Assembly: GCF_963676685.1 (NCBI RefSeq)
Contig: NC_092349.1
Coordinates: forward strand, 60,805,431 to 60,869,430
Origin: Mytilus edulis
Taxonomy: Eukaryota; Mollusca; Bivalvia; Mytilida; Mytilidae
Direction: 5' to 3'
Length of the DNA: 64,000 nucleotides
The notes beneath the pieces are model-generated. The model was not told the origin of the DNA, did not search any database, and saw only the letters and a program-made list of their open reading frames with translations. Below are positions 44,201 to 53,800 of the stretch, piece after piece (position 1 is the first letter of the stretch; each line of letters opens with the position of its first letter). Both the position numbers and the translations under genes were made by a program.

Positions 44201-44318
44201 CAATTTAAAAAGGAAAACATGTGAATATTGTGGGAAAGAGTTTAAATGGAGATCTTCATTGGCATATCATTTGAAAAAGTGTATAAAAAATGTACAGAAT
44301 AGCCTTATGTTTGATTAA
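40262..44318 (+). CDS. BTB/POZ C2H2 zinc-finger protein 2, cassette A (three exons, 607 aa)
   Basis: Exons 40262-41296, 42278-42351 and 43604-44318 give 1824 in-frame bases. Residues about 10-130 form a BTB domain (YKESLSTALYKL, CLCDIWI, VHRLMLE, VRYLYTGEV). An acidic linker with a nuclear-signal-like PQKRQRL follows. Fingers 1-2 end exon 1: CSKC...HMKNEH has the C-x2-C-x11-H spacing seen in gene 1, and CPLCDWFG...HMHSQH follows. Exon 2 is a finger-free linker. Exon 3 encodes fingers 3-8; the last, CEYC...HLKKC, is C2HC. The same plan as gene 1 and the same orientation 21 kb away indicate an old tandem duplication. Function is inferred to be a DNA-binding, dimerising transcription regulator. 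A second finger block at 51091-52587 is phase-compatible with the exon 2 donor. Confidence 0.87.
42278..42351 (+). CDS. BTB-ZF gene 2, exon 2 (linker)
   Basis: The acceptor is TCTATTTTTAG and the donor CT|GTAAGT. The exon enters in phase 0 and leaves in phase 2. It encodes an acidic linker, TVDTSEESELMYITQGEPFQ and a few more residues. Its donor phase fits both acceptors at 43604 and 51091. Confidence 0.8.
43604..44318 (+). CDS. BTB-ZF gene 2, exon 3A (fingers 3-8)
   Basis: The acceptor is TTCTCTTGCAG. The exon opens with G completing codon CTG, then a 30-residue polar linker, then six fingers from YTCTLC to CEYC...HLKKC, with the stop TAA at 44316-44318. Fingers 4 and 5 follow the classic FxCxxCGKxF pattern. 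Confidence 0.88.
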
Positions 44319-44630
44319 AAGTACCTTTACAGATAAATTTGCTACTTGTTAATGATGTTTATTATTTGCCCAAACATATTTAACTCAATGTCAGCTTGTA
44401 CTTATACATGCTTAAACTTGAAAGGATGAGCTTGTGTTTACATGTATTCTGAGCCCTTGTCTCGAAAAGAAGAAAGGTATTGTTTGTTTTCGGTCTCTGC
44501 TTTTTTTTCTCAATCCTTTATTCTATTCATACATTAGCTTAAAGGATTTGGTTTAATATTGTTATACCATGAAAGTATCATCATCAATTTAAAGCTACAT
44601 GTATATTTAATATGATGTGATCATTTTTTA
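44319..44630. other. 3' flank of BTB-ZF gene 2 cassette A
   Basis: Probable 3' untranslated region. No AATAAA was found close to the stop. GTTTATTATTTGCCC and T-rich stretches follow. Confidence 0.4.
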
Positions 44631-47065
44631 TATGCCCATCAAATTTTGAGGGGACGTATTATGGTATACAAATGTCTGGCGTCCGTCTGTCCGTCTGTCT
44701 GTCTGTCTGTCTGTCTGGCGTCCACATATCACACATTAACTTGAGAACCGCTTATCCAAATTTCATGAAACTGAACATAACTCTTTCTTATGATGGTTAA
44801 ACGATCTATTTTTTGTTAAAAAAAAGGGAGGTTTCACATGTTGCACCTTATCTTAAAAACCATTTATGATTATTGCATAAAACATCTCACACAAGAAGAA
44901 GGGCGTATCATGTGCTCATGGCACAGCTGTTTATTATTTGTTGTAAAGATTTGACTGACTGCTGAACTGGGGATGCCATCAGGGACTATCATAGACGTTG
45001 AGCATCAATTGCACCTTTCTTGATAAATATTTCTGACAATAATCCGATTCTTAATCTTCTAAACAAGGCACTTAAAACTTATCTTGGTTCAACAAACACA
45101 TGAATGCTAGTAAACTTTTTCCAAGTAAATTCGTCCCATATTTGGTCAGTTGTTCCAAGTTGATGGTCAATTAGTTCCAACTGATTTTTAAAGTTTATTC
45201 ATTATTACTTTGATTTAACCTTATGTTACTTTTTTATATGCAAGTATATGTCTCCGTATGTTATAATTTTTGTGTAGATCAGTGTCCAGTGCAAAAGATT
45301 ATTTCCCTTCCAATCCTTAACAGTTTATTTTACATTTTATAACTGGTTTTTATACGCTCGTCAAAATTTTGACGGAAGATATTATGTTATACAAATGTCT
45401 GGTGTCAGTCTGTCTGTCTGTCTGTCTGTCTGGTGTAAACATGTCGCACCATAAGATCGACTAATCCAAATTTCATGAAACTTGTTATAGTTGTTTCTTA
45501 TGATGGTCAAATAATCTGTATACATTTTGGTGAAAATAAGATTGAAACTTTTTGAGGTACGGCACTTTGTAACTAAAACAGCTGGTGTCTTTATACGCCC
45601 GTCAAAATTTTTACCGGACGTATTATGGTACACAAATGTCCGGTGTCTGTCTATCTGTCTGTCCGGCGTAAACATGTCGCACTGTAACTTGAGAACGACT
45701 TTTCCAAATTTCATGAAACTTTAAATAGTTGTTTCTTATGATGGTCAAATGATCTGTATACTTTTTGGTGAAAACAAGATTAAAACTTTTTGAGTTATGG
45801 CACTTTGTAACTAAGACAGGGGTGTGTTTTTTTCACATGTTGCACCTTATCTCAAGATTTTTTATTATTGCTTAAAACTTTACACACGTCTTAGTAATAT
45901 TAATCTTAAGGTCTGTATACTTTTTGGTGATGATTCAAAATTTCATTTTTGAGTTATTCAGTACATGTATTTTGTAAAAAAGGGGGAGGTTTTTTTTTCC
46001 ATGTTGCACTGTATCTCAAAAACAATTAATGATTATTGCTTAAAATTTTTCACACTTCTTTATTATATTAGTCTTAAGATCTATATACTTTTAAGTGATG
46101 ATTCAAATTTTTTTTTTTAGTTATTGAGTATTTTGTAAAAAAGGGGGAGTTTTTTTTTACATGTTGCGCAGTATCTCAAAAACGATTTATGATTATTGCT
46201 TAAAACTTTACACACTTCTTTGTTATATTAATCTTAAAATCTGTATACTTTTTGGTTTTGATACAAAGTTTTATTTTAGTGATATTTAGTTTTTTGTATA
46301 AAAAAACAGGAGGGGTTTCACATGTCCTGCCGTATCTCAAAAACAATATATGGTTATTGCTTAAAACTTTCTCAGAAACCATTTATGATTTTGCATAAAA
46401 CTTCTACACAAGACGACGGGCGTATCATGCACTCATGGTGCAGCTGTTTATTTTCACATGTCACACCATATATCAAAAATATTTTTGATTATTGCTTAAA
46501 ACTTTACACAATTCTTAGTTATATTAATCTTAAGATCTGTATACTTTTTGATGATGATTCAAAATTTCATTTTTGAGTTATTGAGTATTTTGTAAAAAAG
46601 GGGAGGGGGTTTTTACATGTCGCGCCGTATCTCACAAACGATTTATGATTATTGCTTAAAACTGACACACTTCTTTGTTATATTAATCTAAAGATCTGTA
46701 TACCTTTTGGTGATGATTCAAAATTTTATTTTCAGTTATTTAGTATTTTGTAAAATGGGGAGGGTTTTTTTACATGTCACACCGTATCTCAAAAAATAAT
46801 TTATGATTATTGCTTAAAACTTTACACACTTCTTTGTTATATTAATCTAAAGATCTGTATACTTTTTTTATTTTTTTTATTTTTTTTTATTTTAGTGATA
46901 TTTAGTTTTTTTGAAAAAAAAGAGGGGGGGGGTTCATATGTCCCTCCATATCTCAAAAACAATATATGGTTATTGCTTAAAACTTTCTCAGAAACTATTT
47001 ATGATTATTGCATAAAACTTTCACACGGGCGTATCATGTGCTCATGGCTCAGCTGTTTATTTTAA
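44630..47065. repeat. Composite repeat with 157-bp tandem units and GTCT microsatellites
   Basis: From about 45838 to 46990 there are eight units of about 157 bp, each opening with ACATGT(T/C)(G/A)C(A/G)CC(A/G)TATCTCAAAAAC-like sequence (near 45838, 46001, 46160, 46320, 46455, 46615, 46772 and 46937). Each continues through GATTATTGCTTAAAACTTTA and CTTTGTTATATTAATCTTAA. Before them, three related heads (44635, 45350, 45593) carry GTCTGTCTGTCTG tracts. GCGTATCATG(T/C)(G/A)CTCATGG followed by CAGCTGTTTA closes sub-blocks at 44905, 46420 and 47028. No coding content. Confidence 0.8.
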
Positions 47066-47297
47066 ACGTAGAATAGGGTTCTTTTTTTTTTCTACTGTTG
47101 TCTTTGTACTTCCTGATGTGAACCTGTATGAAAAATTGAAGGAATCTGTCTTTGAATGCATAAAGAACGATGACAAACAACGCAAGAAGATTCCATGATG
47201 GATTGGAATACACAAATATTTAGAATTTGAAGCCTTTATATTGTTTGATCTTCATAGATTTTAATGCAGTTGACATAGAAAAAAAGGGTATTACCCA

Positions 47298-47690
47298 AGC
47301 TAAGTACAGACTATGTTGAACGCATCTATCCCATGGAACAAGAGATAAAGGATACAACAGATACAGTTAAGTCGGCCTCATATCTTGACTTTCATCTAGA
47401 AATTGACAATGAGGGTCGGTTGAAAGCAAAACTTTTCGACAAAAGAGTTGATTTCAGCTTTCCAATTGTGAACTTTCCATTTCTAAGTAACAATATTCAA
47501 GCAGCATCTACATACCGGGTATATATCTCCCAATTGATACGATATTCCCGTGCTTGCATTTCTTATCATGATTTTCATGTTTGAGGGTTGCTGCTCACAA
47601 GGAAGCTATTAAATCAAGAGTTCCAAATGGTGAAGTTGAAATCATCCCTTCGTAAATTTTACGGACGCCATCACGAGTTCCTTATGTCGT
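47298..47690 (+). pseudogene. Reverse-transcriptase C-terminal relic (retroelement), copy 1
   Basis: An in-frame stretch reads YVERIYP, EIKDTTDTVKSASYLDFHLE, DKRVDFSFPIVNFPF and YISQLIRYSRAC, then a TGA at 47582, after which GLLLTRKLLN and LKSSLRKFYGRHH continue the same frame. I recognise this as the C-terminal part of a reverse-transcriptase family abundant in bivalves and other marine invertebrates; its class is uncertain (Penelope-like is possible). The stop and missing catalytic half make it a relic. The tail repeat at 47700-47970 follows. Confidence 0.7.
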
Positions 47691-47699
47691 TTCTACAAC

Positions 47700-47975
47700 C
47701 CCTTTCCCTTTCATGAATGTGACCTACCGAATTAGACTATATAACATAAGCAACACGACGGGTGCAACATGTGGAGCAGGATCTGCTTATCCTTCCAGAG
47801 CATCTGAGATCACCCCTAGTTTTGGTGGGGTTCGTGTTGCTTATTCTTTAGTTTTCTATGTTGTGTCATGTGTTTTATTGATTGTCTGTTTGTCATTTTC
47901 ATATTTAGCCACACGTTGTCAGCTATTTTCGAGTTACTAGTTTGACTGTCCCTCTTGTATCTTTCGTCCCTCTTT
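47700..47975 (+). repeat. Retroelement tail repeat, intact plus-strand copy
   Basis: TTTCATGAATGTGACCTACC, AATTAGACTATATAACAT, GGAGCAGGATCTGCTTATCC, ATCACCCCTAGTTTTGGTGG and TTTGACTGTCCCTCTTGTAT appear in order. It is the uninterrupted counterpart of the broken copy at 1736-3520. Confidence 0.7.
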
Positions 47976-48212
47976 AATTCTTTTGGTGAATCAGGCACAC
48001 TCGGAGTTATATGCGCATGATATAAAATAAACAATGTTTACGTATATCAATACAGTAAACTTTATAAGTTTAATTTAATTGTTCATATGGTTAACACAAT
48101 GGCTATTTTAAAAGATGGAACGAATTGACCAATCTACTTGGCTCGAATTGACCGAGCAACTTGGAAACTCGATCATTCTGATACCGAAATTTTGAAAAAG
48201 GGTTGAATTGAT

Positions 48213-48462
48213 TTTGTTGGTGTTTTAATGCCACTTGTAAGCACCGCTTTAGGGCCATTCAGTGGCGGCCATTTTTTAGTGATGGATGAAGCCGCAGTGG
48301 TCATAAAAACCACTGACCGTCAATAGAAAATTTGACAATCCTAGTCAATTAAGATTGGAGTCGAGTGCATACGCACGATCGGAGTTCGAACTCACACATT
48401 CAGTGTTGACTGTCTAGTGATTACAGTAGTAACTATTAAGACCACTTGGCCCCGAGGGTGCA
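48213..48462 (-). mobile_element. tRNA-derived SINE, reverse orientation
   Basis: On the minus strand an A-box-like GGGCCAAGTGG (48442-48452) is followed by a B-box GAGTTCGAACTCC (48381-48393). A conserved-looking body then runs to GTGGCATTAAAACACCAAC. The head cannot fold as a full tRNA. The body resembles metazoan-wide SINE cores known from molluscs; the exact family was not determined. Confidence 0.7.
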
Positions 48463-49170
48463 GGGCTGAGTCCAATGCGGATGCATGCATGTATTATGTG
48501 CATAGCAAGGATAGTTAAAGCTATTGATCCTACCGGTACTTGCTCAATTTTAAGTTCATGCGATTTCCCCAAGTTTGGCTATTTTTCTCGAGTCTGGTTT
48601 GCTTTGAGTGAAATAACGAGAGTCTAAACATCCAACGGTTAATACTCATGCTTCTTAGTCTGATTTATATAGATTTAAAGACTGATCTTGACGAAAAGTT
48701 AAAAAGATTTTTATCGTCCGTCCGTTCGTCTGTACAATGTATGTCCCGCATTAGCTTTAAGTTTTTGGTCAAGTTAGTTTTTGATGAAGTTGAAATCTAA
48801 TTAAATTGAAAATATATGATATGATCATTCTAATTTTTAGCGTAAAGAAAATATGCAATTTATGATATATGTAAACTTCATTCTTGCATAATTCGATCCA
48901 TATCTAAACATTTCCTAAGAGCTATAAAATCTTTTTAAAAAAGTTTTAATAATTATGAACCGTTTTTGTACCTTACTTCAAACCAATAACAGATAAATAT
49001 TTGGAAATGCTGAATAGAAAAACATTACATAATGATTTAATTTCAAGATTAGATAAAAGAGTTTAGGGGTTCTGAAGATTTTGACTACGTTGTGCTCCCA
49101 ATTTATATACACGAACATATTAAGCTTAATATATGTTCTGAGTTACACAGAGGAAAAAGTGATTGGTATG
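48463..49170. other. No gene recognised
   Basis: AT-rich DNA inside the putative long intron 42352-51090. A short GTCCGTCCGTTCGTCTGTAC block at 48716 resembles the microsatellite heads at 44690. Confidence 0.4.
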
Positions 49171-49560
49171 CCCGGGTATCTTATTGGCAACACATTCTTT
49201 AAATTAGGAGGTAGACTTTTTCAACAAATTATGGCATTCCTATTGGAAAGAACTGTGCGCCTTACCTTGATGACCTCTTTTTGTTTTCATTCGAATCGGA
49301 TTTTTTTTTCAGACAAAAACAAGATCAAAGAAGCCATATCATTTGATTTCACTTTCAGCGGTCATCGTATTGCCAGAATCTATGAAAAATGAGACGTTTT
49401 ATATAATGAAATTTCAATCCATCTTAGTATCATTATACCATCTTCACTTGCGTATGGGATATACATTTCCCAACTGGTTTGGTATTCAAAAGCTTGTAAC
49501 TGCTAACCATACTTTGTAAAACATCACAAAACCGTTGATGAACTAAGGGTATGTTAAAGA
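49171..49560 (+). pseudogene. Reverse-transcriptase relic, copy 2 (frameshifted)
   Basis: GGRLFQQ, then in another frame a decayed I-P-x-G-x-N-C-A-P ... D-L-F-L block (bases about 49225-49290), then SLAYGIYISQLVWYSKAC (about 49436-49500). These correspond to the fingers/palm and C-terminal parts of the family of copy 1. Several frameshifts and stops disable it. Confidence 0.6.
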
Positions 49561-49759
49561 AAGTATCGTTTTTATAAAATAAAAATTCATAGGAAGATAC
49601 TAAGACCTTGTTGATGAATATTCTGTATCAACTTCACAAATAATACGCGTTGGTCTTGAAGTATAGATTCTAGATACTTGCGTTGTTTATCATCTTGATA
49701 ACGTGTTATATAATGCTTTTATTTGTATTTGTATATTATTAGTTTTACTGTTTAGTATA

Positions 49760-50335
49760 ATTATGGTGGTGTCCATTTGAAAATGCCTGTCCAAGTCAGG
49801 AATATGACAGTTGTTGTCCATTCGTTTGATGTGTTTTACCATTTGATTTTGCCATTTGGTAAGGGACTTTCCGTTTTAAATTTTCCTCGGAATTCAGGTT
49901 TTTTTGTGATTATACTTTTTTTTTGCGCTGCTTGGTACTTGTACATACCGTCATTGTATTATTGTGCTGTGGTAGATTTTATTTGTCTTTTGGTCTTGCT
50001 TTGTCTATACAAATACATGTATGCCTTTTTTCTGTGTTGCCATATTTTTTTTATAGTAATGGACATTATTAACACTATGTTAACAGCAGAGCCCCTATTT
50101 GTTCTGTTCAAAAATAGTTGTAAATATAATGGAATTTCATGCGACTGTCATACAAGTGATAGATTTAGCTAGCTACTAAACCAGGTTTTATCCATTATTT
50201 CTCTATTTAAGGCAACTCCTGTAGCAAGTCGGGAACATGACTTTTGATGCGTGTTGAGCTCAATATTTTGCCATTTGCTTAGAGACTTTACGTTTCGAAT
50301 GTTCGGGATTTTGGTTATTACTTGTTACACGGATA
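49760..50335. repeat. CCAAGTCAGGAATATGAC dispersed repeat, two copies
   Basis: TGAAAATGCCTGTCCAAGTC, CCATTCGTTTGATGTGTTTT and GATTTTGCCATTTGGTAAGG (49777-49875) are repeated in diverged form at about 50205-50300. Further copies are at 53195, 53620 and 62690. The 131-codon ORF over the first copy is hydrophobic and T-rich and is a by-product. Confidence 0.6.
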
Positions 50336-51090
50336 GCAATATGAATTTAATAGTTTTAAGAAAATATCAAGGTTTTTAGTGTTGGACCCCAGACGCAGGT
50401 TTCGTTTTCACAAGACTCACCAATTTTGCTCTTATCAAAACAATTTAGAGGCCTTATCAAATACGAAGTTTAAGAACATTACAAACTGGAAATTCTAATA
50501 TTTAGCCATTTGAGGTTACGTAATATATACACGTAGGTCGACAAACAAAATACGATCTTGAACGAGTGATCAGTGTCAAAATACAAATCCATATAATAAT
50601 GTGTTATTGGTCGAGACAATTTCACTTTCTGTATAAAAAAATTGAACTATTATAACTTCTTATAACAATCCTAGATATGAATCGGTAAATACATGTTGCT
50701 GATATATATGTTCTTCGACAATACCTTATAATACGTGTACAAAATTCATTTGTACTTAATTTTTATCTGCCTCCATTCTGTTTTCTTTAATCTCAACGAT
50801 ATTTGAAATATGTGTATCATCGAATACATTTCAAAGTCGTAGGGGCTAATTTTAAATCTGCAAATACTGTATCATTGTGTCCTTATGAATAACCTTTTGA
50901 TATTATGCAGACATTTTCAATAGATGAGAAATAATTTGATTAAAACATTAAAAACCCTGGGATATTTGATTTAGAAGGTGTAAGTGATACAAATCAGGGA
51001 ACATTTGCTAAAACATATTTTATTTTTATACTCATGCTATGAACATGATAAACACAATCTCTCACCTTTACAATAATAATTTCTTTTCAG
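50336..51090. other. No gene recognised
   Basis: AT-rich sequence leading to the acceptor at 51090. TTGGACCCCAGACGCAGGTT and GTTTTCACAAGACTCACC near 50390 resemble parts of the MITE/repeat at 22300 but are too short to assign. Confidence 0.35.
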
Positions 51091-51170
51091 GTCCGACAGT
51101 GACGAGCTTGACCAGTCAAGTATCATATCCAATATGCGGAAACCTCACGAAAGAAATGATTCAAACACAG
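51091..51170 (+). CDS. Cassette B, first exon (linker)
   Basis: An 80-base exon entering in phase 2 and leaving in phase 1. It encodes SDSDELDQSSIISNMRKPHE and a few more residues, acidic and polar like exon 2 of gene 2, with no finger. Confidence 0.65.
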
Positions 51171-52587
51171 GTATGAACCGAAAATTTAAGATGCCAAAGC
51201 TAACTTGAAGCACTATGTTTGCTTTTAAAATTCAATAATTTTCTTACGTTCTAAGGGAATAAAACTAAGAACAAAATGTTTAAAAGGGCATTAGAACACA
51301 GAAAAGATATATCTACAAATAATACTTTCAGTAAAATTGCGGCTTTATAAAGAAGTATGTTTGGGTACGAAGTGACTCATATTTAAAAGGACACTCATCA
51401 CAGATAATAAATTGGGATATGCAATGCTTGTCCTTGCCGAAAAGATTAGTATTTTTTGTGTGAAAGGGCGATTTATTATGTGATATAGTAATAGCGTCAA
51501 TTTGAGTTTAATCTATTATCTGGGAAGTCATGTTTTTGAGAATGTTACATATGGACCATTCAAATCGAAACCTAGATACTGCTATTTATATATTGGTTTG
51601 TGAGTTTTATTTTATGTTTTGTATATTTGTGCTTTTATTTATTGAAAGCTGTTGATCTTTCTTACAGAAAAATTACCCACAAGTCAAAGGACCGCTTTAT
51701 CAAAAAGTACCAAAGAACTATGGCAAACTGAAATCAACAGTGACCGAACTTCTGTCGTTACCGAAGGAATAAAACAATCATGTTCAAGTAGGGTTCCAAA
51801 TCAAACAACAACATCTGAAAATTTAGACTTCGATATTTTAGATCCACAACCGTTAGAAAATTTAGAACAAATTCTAGAAATTGCAAACATTTTACCCTCA
51901 TTACCTGAAATTCAACAGGATGAAACGTCCATTACAGACACGAAGGAGCATTTGAACACTACCAAAGATTTGTCAAAGGAGGGTAAAAACATGGATGAAA
52001 GAGTAAAGTGTAAATTATGTGATATTGTTGTAGGTAAACGCTCCTTGCGACGTCATGAGCGTACTCATGGTCATCATTTGAAGTGTCCATCTTGTACTGC
52101 CAAATTTACAGAACCATGGGCGTTAAAAAATCATATTTTACGTCATTCAGAACCTTATGTTTGTGATACCTGTGGTAAAACTTTTATGTCCAGTTCAGGA
52201 TTACATGTGCATATGAGAAGGCACGACGGAAATCAACGTTTTGTGTGCCATGAGTGTGGAAAAAGCTTCAGTACACATATGCATTATCAAGGGCACATAG
52301 ATAGTGTACATTTGAACAAGCGTGACCACATTTGTGAACATTGTAATAAAGGTTTTTCATATAAAACTTCCTTAGACCGACATAAAAGGGAATGCAAGTT
52401 TTCACCTGAAGAAAATAGAGAAGAATATAGTTGTGAATACTGTGGTACAAAGACAAAAAGCTTACGTTTCCTGCAAGAGCATATAAAGGGGAAACATAAG
52501 AAACAACAGATAATTTGCCATTGTGGAAAAATATTTGCATGGACTAGGTCTTATAAACGTCATCAGAAATCTTGTTTATTAAAGTGA
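51091..52587 (+). CDS. Seven-finger C2H2 block: alternative 3' cassette of BTB-ZF gene 2, or a 5'-incomplete paralogue
   Basis: Two exons, 51091-51170 and 51668-52587, with acceptors TTCTTTTCAG and TTTCTTACAG and internal donor CAG|GTATGA. Entry in phase 2 keeps the frame open; phase 0 would hit TGA at once. Joined to gene 2 exons 1 and 2 it gives 2109 in-frame bases (702 residues). The block encodes an acidic linker with LENLEQILEIANILPSLPEI, then fingers CKLC, CPSC, CDTC, CHEC, CEHC, CEYC and CHCG. The first has the x11 spacing of finger 1 in genes 1 and 2. The fifth ends in cysteine (HKREC), and the last is C-x-C-x12-H-x3-C. No BTB exon lies between 44318 and 51090. If it is a separate gene, ATG codons at 51134 or 51991 could start it. 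AATAAA signals are at 52839 and 52878. Confidence 0.75.
51668..52587 (+). CDS. Cassette B, second exon (seven fingers)
   Basis: The exon enters in phase 1 (G + AA completes GAA) and runs 306 codons to the TGA at 52585-52587. All seven fingers are in this single exon, unlike gene 1 where several fingers have their own exons. Confidence 0.85.
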
Positions 52588-53190
52588 AGGACTAGTATTA
52601 CATGTATTATATAAGCATTTAAAAATCTTGTGAAATGCAGGAATGGAATATGTCTTATAAATGTCATTAACTATTTTTTGTTTCAAAGAAATTGACTCTG
52701 TTGGGTAGTTGTCTCACTGGCAATCATACCAGATCTCCTTTTTTTTATATGAGTCTTACAATCTTCCTCATAAATCTTGTGTAAAACAGGAATGGGCTAG
52801 CTCTTATAAACACCATAAAACATATTGTTTTACAAAGAAATAAATTAGATCTTACATACTCCATAAATATCCTTTGAAATAAAGCAGATAGCTTCTAGGT
52901 TTTGAAGGTGTCATTATAATTCCCATATACTTCTGCCTAACACAAATGTTTTACAATCATGACAATGGAAGCAGTTCAGTGATTTTTCTGCAATTGTAGT
53001 ATACTATAGCACAACTTAATATAAGGGAGACTTCGTCACATGTAACATTATGGCTGCAAAGTATATTATTGGTGATTTAATGCAACTCTTTGTGACGATT
53101 TTCACTATCCAATTAGTAATATTCATTCTTATATAGTATAATTTTATTTATTTGCTATAATAGTAGTTTCCACAAAACCAGGTTCAACCC
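52588..53190 (+). other. 3' flank of cassette B
   Basis: Likely 3' untranslated sequence. AATAAA is at 52839-52844 and 52878-52883. GGGTAGTTGTCTCACTGGCA at 52702 is an inverted fragment of the GATGTGGTATGATTG dispersed repeat. AATCTTGTG-AAA-CAGGAATGG is duplicated at 52624 and 52772. Confidence 0.45.
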
Positions 53191-53800
53191 ACCATTTTTT
53201 CCTTTAAAAATGTCCTGTACCAAGTCAGGAATATGGCCATTGTTATATTATAGTTCGTTTCTGTGTGTGTTACATTTTAACGTTGCATCGTTTGTTTTCT
53301 CTTATTTTTGAGTGTAAATTCACATTGCGATAAGACATGTCACAGTACTTGTCTATCCCAAATTCATGTATTTGGTTTTGATGTTATATTTGTTATTCTC
53401 GAGGGATTTTGTCTGATGCTTGGTCCGGTTCTGTGTGTGTTACATTGTAGTGTTGTGTCGTTGTTCTCCTCTGATATTTAATGTGTTTCCCTCAGTTTTA
53501 GTTTGTTACCCCGATTTTGTTTTTTGTCCATGGATTTATGACTTTGAACAGCGGTATACTACTGTTGCCTTTATTTTAAATTTTTAGATAAAATATGATG
53601 CAGTTAAGCATTTTTCATTATTACTTTATTAAGAAAATTCCTGTACCAAATCAGAAATGTGAAAAATTGTTATCCATTTGTTTGATGTGTTTGAGCTTTT
53701 GATTTTGCCATTTGCTTAGGGACTTCTGTTTAGAATTCCACTCGAATTTAGGTATTTTTGTTATTTTACTTTTTAAATTATAAGTCCCTGCGCATAACAG
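53191..53800. repeat. Cluster of retroelement-tail repeats
   Basis: TGTACCAAGTCAGGAATATG (53216), GGTCCGGTTCTGTGTGTGTT (53421), GTCCATGGATTTATGACTTT (53526) with CAGCGGTATACTACTGTTGC, and CTGTACCAAATCAGAAATGT (53641) are landmarks of common mussel repeats. No ORF. Confidence 0.6.

Noticed and set aside
47713-47940. 75-codon ORF MNVTYRIRLYNISNTTGATC and onward
   Set aside because: It lies in the retroelement tail repeat, which also exists in broken copies at 1736-3520 with no conserved frame.
48381-48453. tRNA gene on the minus strand
   Set aside because: Only the internal promoter boxes fit; the stem regions do not pair and a SINE body is attached.
49777-50172. 131-codon hydrophobic ORF resembling a membrane protein
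   Set aside because: T-rich dispersed repeat with other copies at 50205, 53195 and 53620 where the frame is not kept.
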